In this document: piece by piece, positions 7,419-13,693 of the stretch | Layout: the number at the start of each line of letters is the position of its first letter | Position numbering within the stretch: position 1 is the first letter of the stretch | Virus record (IMG/VR): IMGVR_UViG_3300042522_001002 | Coordinates: 1 to 20,565 of that record | Length of the DNA: 20,565 bases | Strand: one strand, 5' to 3' | From: a virus | The notes under the pieces: generated by a model | The model's input: only the letters and a program-made list of their open reading frames with translations | Databases searched by the model: none | What the model was told of the DNA's origin: nothing | Made by a program: the position numbers and the translations under genes

Positions 7419-8164
7419 AAATCGAGATCGATCTCATCCTCTGCTTGGGGCTTGAACGTCCCGAGCAACTCCACAGGCGTAGCGTATCCCGCTGCGCCTT
7501 TTGATCTATTTGCCTTCGCGCACACCACCGCGAGCCTCGCGTGCTCAAGGTGCCACTCCTTCCACGACTCCCACAGCGCGTCGTCCTTGATCCTCTTCCC
7601 AGTCGGCGGCCCACAGAGTATAATGTCCGCGTACGTCAGCATGTTATGGTTCACCCACTCGTCCGCAAGCTGCGCGAAGGGCTTCCCGTGGTGGTCGATG
7701 TCGACCCTCGTCCCCTTCCTGAGAAGGCGCCCCGTCACCAGGCACTCGATCGGGTAGCTCGTGGTCGCCTTGTAATCACGGAGCTGTTGCTCCACCCCAC
7801 GGCGCATCGCTGCCTTGACGGTGTTGAAATGCTTCTCCTCTAGGGTTGCAGTGGTGGCGATCTTTTTGGTAGGATATAGCGCCTCGATGAGTTTCGCCTT
7901 CGGGACGGGTTGCCTGGAGCCACCACCCTCGAGGGAGATCATCTTCACTCGTCTCCCGCCCGCCATATCGAAGTAGCGGAGATACACCTGCGTGTCGGTT
8001 TTCTGTGCGAGTTTCTCCCACCGCGCCGCGAGTCTGCAAACGCGGAGGATAAAGTCGCGCGGTTCGCCGATGAGGCGGGAATTCGCGCGATTGTTGTCGA
8101 TGATGCGGCCCACCTTCTGAGTGAATTGGCCCTTGTTTAGGCCGAGGGTTTCCTGAGGGGTCAT
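7415..8164 (-). CDS. DUF3223/HNH-like protein with SSB-like acidic tail
   Basis: A 249-residue basic protein and the only minus-strand gene. The central motif C141-LVTG, D155-IDHHG with KPFAQLADEW, followed by WHLEHARLAVVCAKANRSKG (about residues 204-223), matches my memory of DUF3223-type proteins. Its CxxTG...DHH...N..KG pattern is like that of an HNH (His-Me finger) nuclease, although the closing cysteine pairs are incomplete. The N-terminal part (RLIGEPRDFILRVCRLAARW) is helical and basic. It ends AEDEIDLDF, an acidic tail with terminal Phe like those of two or three other DNA proteins here. Role is inferred: nucleic acid binding or cleavage. It converges with the fibre cassette (4-base overlap) and diverges from the 8206 gene. 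Confidence 0.75.
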   Translation of the reverse strand: MTPQETLGLNKGQFTQKVGRIIDNNRANSRLIGEPRDFILRVCRLAARWEKLAQKTDTQVYLRYFDMAGGRRVKMISLEGGGSRQPVPKAKLIEALYPTKKIATTATLEEKHFNTVKAAMRRGVEQQLRDYKATTSYPIECLVTGRLLRKGTRVDIDHHGKPFAQLADEWVNHNMLTYADIILCGPPTGKRIKDDALWESWKEWHLEHARLAVVCAKANRSKGAAGYATPVELLGTFKPQAEDEIDLDF

Positions 8165-8175
8165 GCGGCTACAGT
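8147..8175 (+). promoter_or_regulatory. Putative promoter, GGTTTCCT-N15-TACAGTAGG
   Basis: GGTTTCCT (8147-8154), 15 bases, then TACAGT (8170-8175) followed by AGG. The same arrangement, GGTTTCCT-N15-TACAAT, lies before the gene at 18814. TACAGT is an acceptable sigma70 -10 box; the upstream box is not a good TTGACA. It would start transcription of the 8206-11483 block near 8182. The upstream box falls within the first codons of the minus-strand gene. Confidence 0.4.
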
Positions 8176-8185
8176 AGGTCTGTAG
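8169..8185. promoter_or_regulatory. Perfect inverted repeat CTACAG-N5-CTGTAG, candidate operator
   Basis: CTACAG (8169-8174) and CTGTAG (8180-8185) form a perfect 6-bp dyad around TAGGT, in the 41-base gap between divergent genes. The left arm covers the putative -10 box of the plus-strand promoter. Size and placement suit a small repressor's operator, but no regulator gene is visible in the window. Chance occurrence is possible. Confidence 0.35.
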
Positions 8186-8205
8186 AGAGTGTTACCCAAC
8201 ACCAT

Positions 8206-8586
8206 GTGAGCCACAAAACATCCGTGCCCGCCGAGGAACGGATCTACTCACCCGACTACCGTGAGGTGCTCGAACCATTCGAGGACCAACTCGTTGAAGT
8301 CACGGGGAGGATAAAGGAGTTTCGTCAGCACCCCAGAAAGAAACACTTAGAGACCGTTCTCCTTGTCAACCTCATCGTGACACCTATGCCCCTAGGGGAA
8401 TCCGTGCCGCTCACACATCTCTGGTGTTTGACGCGGCACTTGAAACGTTTGGGAATCCCTTTGGAACAGAATGAACGAGTGAAGTTTACGGGCAGTGTGT
8501 ACGCGTATCACCGCCTCGGTGGCAAAAGTAAGTCACGTGGGCTGAAAGGCACACACGACTTTTCAATTCTCCCTGTTGGAGCATGA
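8206..8586 (+). CDS. OB-fold-like small phage protein
   Basis: A 126-residue basic protein. VEVTGRIKEF (residues 30-39), the hydrophobic strand TVLLVNLIV, LTHLWCLTRHLKRLG (69-83) and RVKFTGSVYAYHRL (91-104) give the strand-strand-helix-strand order of an OB-fold nucleic-acid-binding domain. The GLKGTHDFSIL ending resembles small OB-fold-like proteins in other phages. The start is GTG at 8206; the ATG two bases earlier runs straight into TGA. It is the first gene of the DNA-metabolism block and overlaps the next by ATGA. DNA or RNA binding is inferred from fold pattern and neighbours. Confidence 0.65.
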   Translation: MSHKTSVPAEERIYSPDYREVLEPFEDQLVEVTGRIKEFRQHPRKKHLETVLLVNLIVTPMPLGESVPLTHLWCLTRHLKRLGIPLEQNERVKFTGSVYAYHRLGGKSKSRGLKGTHDFSILPVGA

Positions 8587-8882
8587 AGATCGAAATCTAC
8601 GACCTTTGGCGTGGAGGACGCACCGTCTACTATTGGACCCTCTATGATGGCCCCGATGGTATTGACAAAGTGTGTGGCTACGCCACCAGCCTCGAAGAGG
8701 TGGTGACCAAAATACTTGACTGGAGGCAACGCATCGCCAATGACTACATCAACTCCCTCACCCCAGACGAACTCGGCCAAGCAGTCCGCGAAGCAGTGGG
8801 CAGTGGACCGACTGGCGGATCCGAACACGGTGATCATCGACCTGGAGTCGACGGGGATCCTGAGGCAGGACCCGAACACTGA
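8583..8882 (+). CDS. Small unrecognised protein overlapping the exonuclease gene
   Basis: A 99-residue frame. The first 65 or so residues (MKIEIYDLWRGGRTVYYWTL, DGIDKVCGYATSLEEVVTKI, LDWRQRIANDYINSL) look like a genuine small alpha/beta protein. The last 35 (SGPTGGSEHGDHRPGVDGD) look like an out-of-frame reading of the exonuclease gene. ATG at 8583 overlaps the previous stop by ATGA, which supports the start. The C-terminal part shares about 143 bases with the exonuclease frame. Either the overlap is real, or the protein once ended earlier and has read on to this stop. Function unknown. Confidence 0.55.
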   Translation: MKIEIYDLWRGGRTVYYWTLYDGPDGIDKVCGYATSLEEVVTKILDWRQRIANDYINSLTPDELGQAVREAVGSGPTGGSEHGDHRPGVDGDPEAGPEH

Positions 8883-9366
8883 GATCGTCCAGTTGAGCGT
8901 CATCAACACCGCTGGCCGTCCCATCCTCACCATGATGCTGAAACCGGATCGTCCCATGGGCGAGGAGGTTCAGGCCATTCACGGCATCACCAACGAGATG
9001 GTGCAGGATAAGCCGTTTTTCCTTCAGGTGGCCAAGGTCATCAGCGCATACCTCGAGGGCAAGCACGTCATCGCCTACAACGCGGACTTCGACATCGCCC
9101 TGCTGATGCACATGTTCGACAAGTACCAGGAGCCTCGACCGAAGCTGGCCGCCGCCTCGTGCGCCATGGATCAGTACTCGGCGTGGGTCGGCGAGTGGTC
9201 GAAGAAAAAGAATGACGTGAAGTGGCAGAAGCTGCCGAATCTAAGCGGCATGGGGAGCCACGACGCTCTCTCCGACTGCATCTCCACACTGAAGGTGATG
9301 CAGAAGATGGCCGGCCTCTTCGACGAGGCTACAGAGAACGCAGATCTCATCGAACTGGACTTTTGA
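8740..9366 (+). CDS. DnaQ-like DEDDh 3'-5' exonuclease
   Basis: With ATG at 8740 the protein has 208 residues; a TTG at 8716 would add eight, but the ATG fits family length better. GGAGG at 8722-8726 lies 13 bases upstream. The DEDDh motifs are visible: Exo I D34-L-E36-STG, Exo II NADFD with D118, and Exo III H174-DALS-D179. IHGITNEMV at 80-88 is the usual DnaQ-family segment. The Ser/Thr/Lys/Gln-rich N-terminal 20 residues overlap the upstream gene. It probably trims 3' ends, as a proofreading subunit or an independent repair nuclease. The C-terminus NADLIELDF is an acidic, Phe-ending tail like that of the ssDNA-binding protein. It sits between small unknown genes and ThyX. Confidence 0.85.
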   Translation: MTTSTPSPQTNSAKQSAKQWAVDRLADPNTVIIDLESTGILRQDPNTEIVQLSVINTAGRPILTMMLKPDRPMGEEVQAIHGITNEMVQDKPFFLQVAKVISAYLEGKHVIAYNADFDIALLMHMFDKYQEPRPKLAAASCAMDQYSAWVGEWSKKKNDVKWQKLPNLSGMGSHDALSDCISTLKVMQKMAGLFDEATENADLIELDF

Positions 9367-9367
9367 C

Positions 9368-9709
9368 ATGACCCAAACCAAATTCGTCTTCAGTTACACC
9401 GAACTCAGTGATTTCAGCCATCCGACTGAGATCACGATGGAGATGCCCGAGCGCGTCATTGATGAGATGTGCGAGTACTTCCAGCGGTTTTTGACCGCCG
9501 CAGGCTATATCTTCGATGAGGGTGAGACTATTCGGTGTGTGCCTCGTAAGATCGACACCCCCGATTATCAGGGTCGTCTCAACGATATACTTTTCAACAC
9601 CTCCGACGGTTTCTATCCTTACACTTCTTCCGACCCTAAGGACCACATCCCTGTTGACTTCAATAGCGGTGTCCGTGGCGGTATGGCCGACGACATTATC
9701 AAATTCTGA
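9368..9709 (+). CDS. Unrecognised small phage protein of the DNA block
   Basis: A 113-residue acidic protein: MTQTKFVFSYTELSDFSH at the start, EITMEMPERVIDEMCEYFQR forming a likely helix, and FLTAAGYIFDEGETI. The order of beta-hairpin then helix then F..AAGY.FD is familiar from small uncharacterised proteins in cyanophages and other T4-like phages, but no function is known to me. It ends GGMADDIIKF, an acidic-hydrophobic peptide closing with Phe, loosely like SSB-Ct. It lies one base after the exonuclease stop and its TGA overlaps the ThyX ATG (TGATG), so the three are probably translated as a coupled set. Confidence 0.65.
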   Translation: MTQTKFVFSYTELSDFSHPTEITMEMPERVIDEMCEYFQRFLTAAGYIFDEGETIRCVPRKIDTPDYQGRLNDILFNTSDGFYPYTSSDPKDHIPVDFNSGVRGGMADDIIKF

Positions 9710-10503
9710 TGGAAAACACCAACCCCTGGCTCATCGAAGGCTCCAGCAAAGCGCGACTGGTGAGCCACACCCCCGATCCTGAGGCCATAATGGGCTACAT
9801 CGCTCGTGTGACCTCCAAGGATCAGACGAATCCCAATGTCGATCGTCTCCTCAGATACTGCGCCAAACACGGTCACTGGTCGGTGTTCGAGCAGGCGAGC
9901 ATGACGGTGGAGGTGGTGACCCCCCTTGCCATTGCCGTGCAGCTTCTGCGTCATCGAAGTTTTTGCTTTCAGCAATTCTCCGGACGGTACGAGGACCAGC
10001 AGGAGATGAAGAACCACACCGACGGACTGTCGGCGCACTTCAACATGTTCTACGTGCCGGAGGAAGCGCGTGTCCAGGATCCTAAAAACCGACAGAACAG
10101 CATACCAGCTGGTCACGGAGACCTCACCGATGAGATGTGGGGCACTATGTCCACCGCTTACACGGTCGCGACTCAGTGCTACAAGGATCTTCTCGACCGT
10201 GGAATCGCTAAGGAGGTCGCAAGATTCGTTCTCCCGCAGGGCGTTTATAGCCGTCTGTACGTTACAGGTTCTTGCCGCAGTTGGATCCATTACATTGGGG
10301 TGCGTGATGACGAGGGTGTCGCTCAGTTCGAGCACGTCGAGCTCGCCCGAGCCTGTAAGTCGGTCTTCGCAAATGTCTTCCCAACGGTTTACGGCTCCCT
10401 AGACTGGAGCTACAATAAGGGTGTTGACGAAACCGAGCGCCTCAGGAAGGAAGTCATTGAGCTTCGTTCCGAGATCGCCGTACTCAAAGCGAAATCAGAA
10501 TGA
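9709..10503 (+). CDS. thyX: Flavin-dependent thymidylate synthase ThyX
   Basis: A 264-residue protein. The ThyX signature RHR-x7-S is present as RHRSFCFQQFSGRY, with R81-H82-R83 and S91; the usual Asn of the motif is Gln, a variant common in phage enzymes as I recall. The second conserved region, ARFVLPQGVYSRLYVTGSCR then SWIHYIGVR, is also clear. The enzyme methylates dUMP to dTMP using methylenetetrahydrofolate, with FAD and NADPH, in the host cytoplasm, raising dTTP for phage DNA synthesis. Cyanophages often carry it. The last 25 residues (TERLRKEVIELRSEIAVLKA) form a predicted heptad-like helix beyond the usual ThyX core. It is coupled to the 5' nuclease gene by ATGA. Confidence 0.95.
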   Translation: MENTNPWLIEGSSKARLVSHTPDPEAIMGYIARVTSKDQTNPNVDRLLRYCAKHGHWSVFEQASMTVEVVTPLAIAVQLLRHRSFCFQQFSGRYEDQQEMKNHTDGLSAHFNMFYVPEEARVQDPKNRQNSIPAGHGDLTDEMWGTMSTAYTVATQCYKDLLDRGIAKEVARFVLPQGVYSRLYVTGSCRSWIHYIGVRDDEGVAQFEHVELARACKSVFANVFPTVYGSLDWSYNKGVDETERLRKEVIELRSEIAVLKAKSE

Positions 10504-11483
10504 CAGTCAGGGCTCTCCCCACGCGGACAAAACTCGAGGAAGTGTTTGAGCTGGAGCGGGAGCCCGCACCACTCGTCGTCGTCGACTTTCACGTGTACGC
10601 ACACGACATCATGAGGTGGTACACCGACAAGGTGGCCAAGCTCGTGTCCGAGGAGGTGGCGAAGAAGCTCCTTCGTGCCGCGTGGGCCGCAAAAATCCAA
10701 CGTGGTCCGGACATGTTACCGCGCCACTCCTACCGCTACGTCATCGTCGCCGACTCACGTTATCGCGACACCGGCAACTACTGGCGTGACAAGTTCATGA
10801 CAGAGTCTGAGGTTGTCTCCCAAGCTTGGGACAACTACGCTGAGGCGCAGAACGTCCCACGAGAGACGCTGAAGACGAGTTACAAGGGCACTCGAGGTGA
10901 GAAGACGGACGACTTCTGGCTGGTGTTCAACGCTGGAATGGATTACTGTCAGGAGTATTACGGTGTCTTCACACACGAGGGTTACGAGGCTGACGACTTC
11001 GCGGGTGCTATCTATCGAGCTTCCCGAGATAGGACCGAGGACATCGTCCACCGACGGCAGATCCTCCTCTCCACTCTCGATAGGGACTGGTCCCAGCTCG
11101 TTGACGAGTCGCATCGAGTTTACTTCGCGAACACGCGTGTTCCCTTCCCCGCTGAGAAGATCCAGGAACGTCTTGTCGGTGAACTTGGCGTCAAGGAGCA
11201 CACAGCTCACAAGATGGGGTTTGATCTGGACCACCCTAAGAATCTCGCTGAGTACAAGGTTCTTCATGGTGACATGGGCGATAACCTTCCACCCGGCTCG
11301 CCAAAGTGCCTCTTCGACCTGTGTGACGCCAACCCTGATTGGAACATCGAGACTGTCTTTCAGGATTACGGAACCCTTCTGGAGACACTCAACGATCCCA
11401 ACGCCAACTCCCGACCCGACCACTTCGACTCCTCACTGCGGGCCTTCGCCACAGTAGGCATCGAGGCACCATTCAAGCTGTAG
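10500..11483 (+). CDS. FEN/RNase H-family 5'-3' nuclease
   Basis: A 327-residue nuclease of the PIN/FEN superfamily, to which T4 RNase H, T5 D15 and the Pol I 5' nuclease belong. Motifs in order: VVDFHVYAH with D29; SYKGTRG at 127-133 (the YKxxR signature); GYEADD at 161-166; LSTLDRDWSQLV with D194 and D196; and HGDMGDNLPPG at 256-266 with D258 and D261, the helix-hairpin-helix entry usually written GDxSDNIPG. All acidic metal ligands I can place are retained. The likely role is removal of RNA primers and flaps during lagging-strand synthesis. It overlaps thyX by four bases and ends the DNA-metabolism block; the next gene starts 19 bases after its TAG. Confidence 0.88.
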   Translation: MTVRALPTRTKLEEVFELEREPAPLVVVDFHVYAHDIMRWYTDKVAKLVSEEVAKKLLRAAWAAKIQRGPDMLPRHSYRYVIVADSRYRDTGNYWRDKFMTESEVVSQAWDNYAEAQNVPRETLKTSYKGTRGEKTDDFWLVFNAGMDYCQEYYGVFTHEGYEADDFAGAIYRASRDRTEDIVHRRQILLSTLDRDWSQLVDESHRVYFANTRVPFPAEKIQERLVGELGVKEHTAHKMGFDLDHPKNLAEYKVLHGDMGDNLPPGSPKCLFDLCDANPDWNIETVFQDYGTLLETLNDPNANSRPDHFDSSLRAFATVGIEAPFKL

Positions 11484-11495
11484 GGTAAAAACACC
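11481..11495 (+). repeat. TAGGGTAAAAACACC motif, copy 4
   Basis: This is identical over 15 bases to 4666-4680 and again starts on the TAG stop of the preceding gene. Here it marks the junction between the DNA-metabolism block and the baseplate block and ends 7 bases before the ATG at 11503. Confidence 0.45.
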
Positions 11496-11502
11496 ATACG
11501 AA

Positions 11503-12156
11503 ATGTCGTGTGGTATGCACAGCCTCGACAATCAATACCAGGTTCAGGCACTGCGCGCCGTCCAGACCCTACTACAGGGTTCGGGCGGCGTCTTTTCGCG
11601 TATTCCTGAATCCTACGCCAACCACCTCGCTCACGACTACAGCGACGGTTCGGTATCACTACTGAGTAAGATCAACACTTTTGAGTTCAGTCCGGAACTG
11701 GAGGACTGGCAGATCGGCGAAGCGATCGAAACGCTCTCGAAAGCGGATCCCGCCGACTGGCCTTCCCTCGACGACATCGAGTCGATTGATCTCGACCGAG
11801 TCTACCACGGCGACCGGGGAGTCCCCCGCTTCGACGACTTCAGCGACTACGCCGAGGTGTCGGACATGGAGTACGGCAACAAGGTGGCGCGCATGTTCAA
11901 GTCGGCCATCGAGTCCGTCTTCGGACAGGAGGTTGATCACGTGGGCACCTCGAAGGGTGAACCGCCAGGGAAAAACAATCAATACTGTAAGGACGGCGAC
12001 TCCTTCCGTGGCACATTCGAGCACGATGAGAAGAAGTTCGAGTTCGAACTGTGTAAGGACGAGAACGACGAGTGGCACCTTTCCTATCGTCTATCAAAAG
12101 ACTCCCGCGACAAACTGTTCAAGCCAGCGGCCGAAACGAAAGGGAAGAAGAAGTAA
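11503..12156 (+). CDS. Unrecognised protein at the start of the baseplate block
   Basis: A 217-residue strongly acidic protein with a Lys-rich end (PAAETKGKKK). The N-terminal part (SLDNQYQVQALRAVQTLLQG) is helical. The middle is rich in Asp/Ser and aromatic residues (DYSDGSVSLLSKINTFEFSP), and the C-terminal third (DSFRGTFEHDEKKFEFELCK, DEWHLSYRLS) looks like a small beta-sheet domain. Two ATGs are available, 11503 and 11515; neither has a strong Shine-Dalgarno site and the first is used here. Its TAA overlaps the next ATG (TAATG), tying it to the tail genes. I do not recognise a family; a baseplate or tail-assembly role is inferred from position only. Confidence 0.6.
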   Translation: MSCGMHSLDNQYQVQALRAVQTLLQGSGGVFSRIPESYANHLAHDYSDGSVSLLSKINTFEFSPELEDWQIGEAIETLSKADPADWPSLDDIESIDLDRVYHGDRGVPRFDDFSDYAEVSDMEYGNKVARMFKSAIESVFGQEVDHVGTSKGEPPGKNNQYCKDGDSFRGTFEHDEKKFEFELCKDENDEWHLSYRLSKDSRDKLFKPAAETKGKKK

Positions 12157-12860
12157 TGGCCCGACGTTTCGACTCCATCAGTGGTGGACTGGTTGACACG
12201 ATCGTCGCCAGTGTAGGCAGCTCCGTCTCCGAGACCGTCCAGAGCGCTGTGAGTGGTAAGCAGGCGAGCTTCAGCATCAATTCCGTGCTGGGAGGCGCCG
12301 TTCAAGCCTCGTCCGGCTACGCACTGAATGCGGGCCAGAACTACATCCTCAATCAGCTTGGCTCGAGCCTCGGCAACACGCAATTCGGTGAACTCTCCAC
12401 TTCCATCGTCACACAGGTGGCGGCGGCGGGTCTGAGCCAGGCGACGAGTTTCATCAGCCAAGCGCTCCCCAATCCGTTTATCGGCGGGGGTAGCAGCAAT
12501 GTCACCACAGCGGGGTTGGCCACCATAGCTTCCAAGTCCAGCATCAGCATTCCGGACAGTGTCGTCTCCACACTCGAGGACGCGGACTACGGCGGGATTG
12601 CTTACACGGTTCAAGACATCACCTTTACGCTCACCCCGGCCGAAGCAGGCGCCCAAGCTCAACAACCACCTCAAACTGGGCCTAAAATCCCTCTTGATGT
12701 AGCCTTCAATCCAAACGTCGATCTGAGCAATAGCGCGATCAAGGCGTTCAAAGGGAACGTAGCACTTAGTGGTCCGGCTACAGGATTTGATTTCAATAGG
12801 ACGGCGGACCTCGTTAAGGTTGCTCCGCCGACCACCAAGCTCGCGCAGCCTCTCTGGTGA
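12156..12860 (+). CDS. Unrecognised baseplate/tail-region protein
   Basis: The start is taken at ATG 12156, overlapping the upstream TAA (TAATG), which gives 234 residues beginning MARRFDSISGGLVDTIVASV. A longer frame reaches back to 12072 but would lie wholly inside the preceding gene. The first 130 residues are Ser/Gly/Ala/Gln-rich and amphipathic (VTQVAAAGLSQATSFISQAL), followed by PFIGGGSSN and a C-terminal part with YTVQDITFTLTPAEAG and a Gln/Pro linker. The composition suits a structural or chaperone-like tail protein. No family is recognised. Its TGA overlaps the next ATG (TGATG), so it belongs to the same translational unit as the gpU-like protein and tape measure. Confidence 0.6.
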   Translation: MARRFDSISGGLVDTIVASVGSSVSETVQSAVSGKQASFSINSVLGGAVQASSGYALNAGQNYILNQLGSSLGNTQFGELSTSIVTQVAAAGLSQATSFISQALPNPFIGGGSSNVTTAGLATIASKSSISIPDSVVSTLEDADYGGIAYTVQDITFTLTPAEAGAQAQQPPQTGPKIPLDVAFNPNVDLSNSAIKAFKGNVALSGPATGFDFNRTADLVKVAPPTTKLAQPLW

Positions 12861-13687
12861 TGGCAGACTACTCCTCATTTAACAATGCGGCGATCGGTAG
12901 CTACTTCAATAGCACCGGTTTGGGCAATGTCGCCTTTGACCCAAAGGTGGCTGACGCGCTTAAGAACACCGACTTTAGTAAGTACTCGGTGGGTGGTGTT
13001 CCCGACTTCGGTGGTGACGTCCTGAGTTCAAACCCCGTCTCCGCAAATTCCGACGCGTGGGTATTTATCACGGCTCCGGGCTCCGTCCAGTGGAACGTCA
13101 ACGCCAATGTCGAACGGGTCGACATCTTCGGCACCAACACACCACCAGTGGTCGCCTCCTCACGTGGGATGCGGGACCTCCAACTGACAGAGGCATTGAT
13201 CGAGGGGTTCACCCTGGGCAAATCCGTTCAGAAGGAGCTCGATAACCTCGAGAATCTGATGAATGTGGAGGTGAATAGCGAGAGCGGCTTCGTGTCGGTC
13301 CCCGTCTACAACGTGTCGGCGGGTGGCAAATCCTACGGCCTCTACGTCATCGAGTCGATAGACGTCGAGGAGCAGATGCGTGACCTTCAGGGTAGGGCGA
13401 CACGTGCTATGGTGGGTGTAGCCCTCAAGCAGGTTCCGAAATACCAGGTAGGGAGCGGTATCGATCAAGCGGGATCTTCCACAGCCGGTCAAGCTCTCGA
13501 TTCCTCCAAGTTCACTCAGGCGGACAAGCAAGCGGCGAACGTCGCCAAAGATAAGGGGAACACACCGTCAAACGCCACCGCCCAGGCCGCGGCGAACTCA
13601 CGTACTGGAGGAGGCGCGGCTGGGAACAATCAGCCTGTGGCGCCAATTGACCCCACTCGAAGACAGCAACAGTCCACAGGCAGGTGA
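12860..13687 (+). CDS. Baseplate/tail protein with gpU-like region
   Basis: 275 residues from ATG at 12860 (a GTG codon lies directly before it). Residues 67-100 (WVFITAPGSVQWNVNANVER, VDIFGTNTPPVV) and 145-193 (VSVPVYNVSAGGKSYGLYVI, ESIDVEEQMRDLQGRATRAM, then VGVALKQVP) resemble the layout of tail proteins such as P2 gpU and the proteins next to the tape measure in contractile injection systems, where the core reads YVI.SI....D..G....+.V.LK. The C-terminal 70 residues are low-complexity, Ala/Gln/Asn-rich. Location right before the tape measure supports a baseplate or tube-end role. The family assignment is tentative. Confidence 0.55.
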   Translation: MADYSSFNNAAIGSYFNSTGLGNVAFDPKVADALKNTDFSKYSVGGVPDFGGDVLSSNPVSANSDAWVFITAPGSVQWNVNANVERVDIFGTNTPPVVASSRGMRDLQLTEALIEGFTLGKSVQKELDNLENLMNVEVNSESGFVSVPVYNVSAGGKSYGLYVIESIDVEEQMRDLQGRATRAMVGVALKQVPKYQVGSGIDQAGSSTAGQALDSSKFTQADKQAANVAKDKGNTPSNATAQAAANSRTGGGAAGNNQPVAPIDPTRRQQQSTGR

Positions 13688-13693
13688 TGAAAA

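Noticed and set aside
7424-7435. Perfect palindrome GAGATCGATCTC near the convergent gene ends, considered as a terminator or operator
   Set aside because: It codes for the EIDLD part of the acidic tail of the minus-strand gene, is AT/GC mixed and is not followed by a T run; codon choice explains it.
8165-8205. A minus-strand promoter (TTGGGT, 17 bases, TACTGT) for the DUF3223-like gene
   Set aside because: Both boxes match only half of consensus and the -10 would lie six bases from the ATG, leaving almost no leader.
12857-13687. GTG at 12857 as the start of the gpU-like gene
   Set aside because: The adjacent ATG at 12860 overlaps the previous stop as TGATG, the junction style used elsewhere in the window.
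13688-13693. Search for a frameshifted G/GT-type tape measure chaperone gene just upstream of the tape measure
   Set aside because: The gene before it is a complete gpU-like frame with a normal stop and a six-base gap; no slippery heptamer or overlapping frame was seen at its end.
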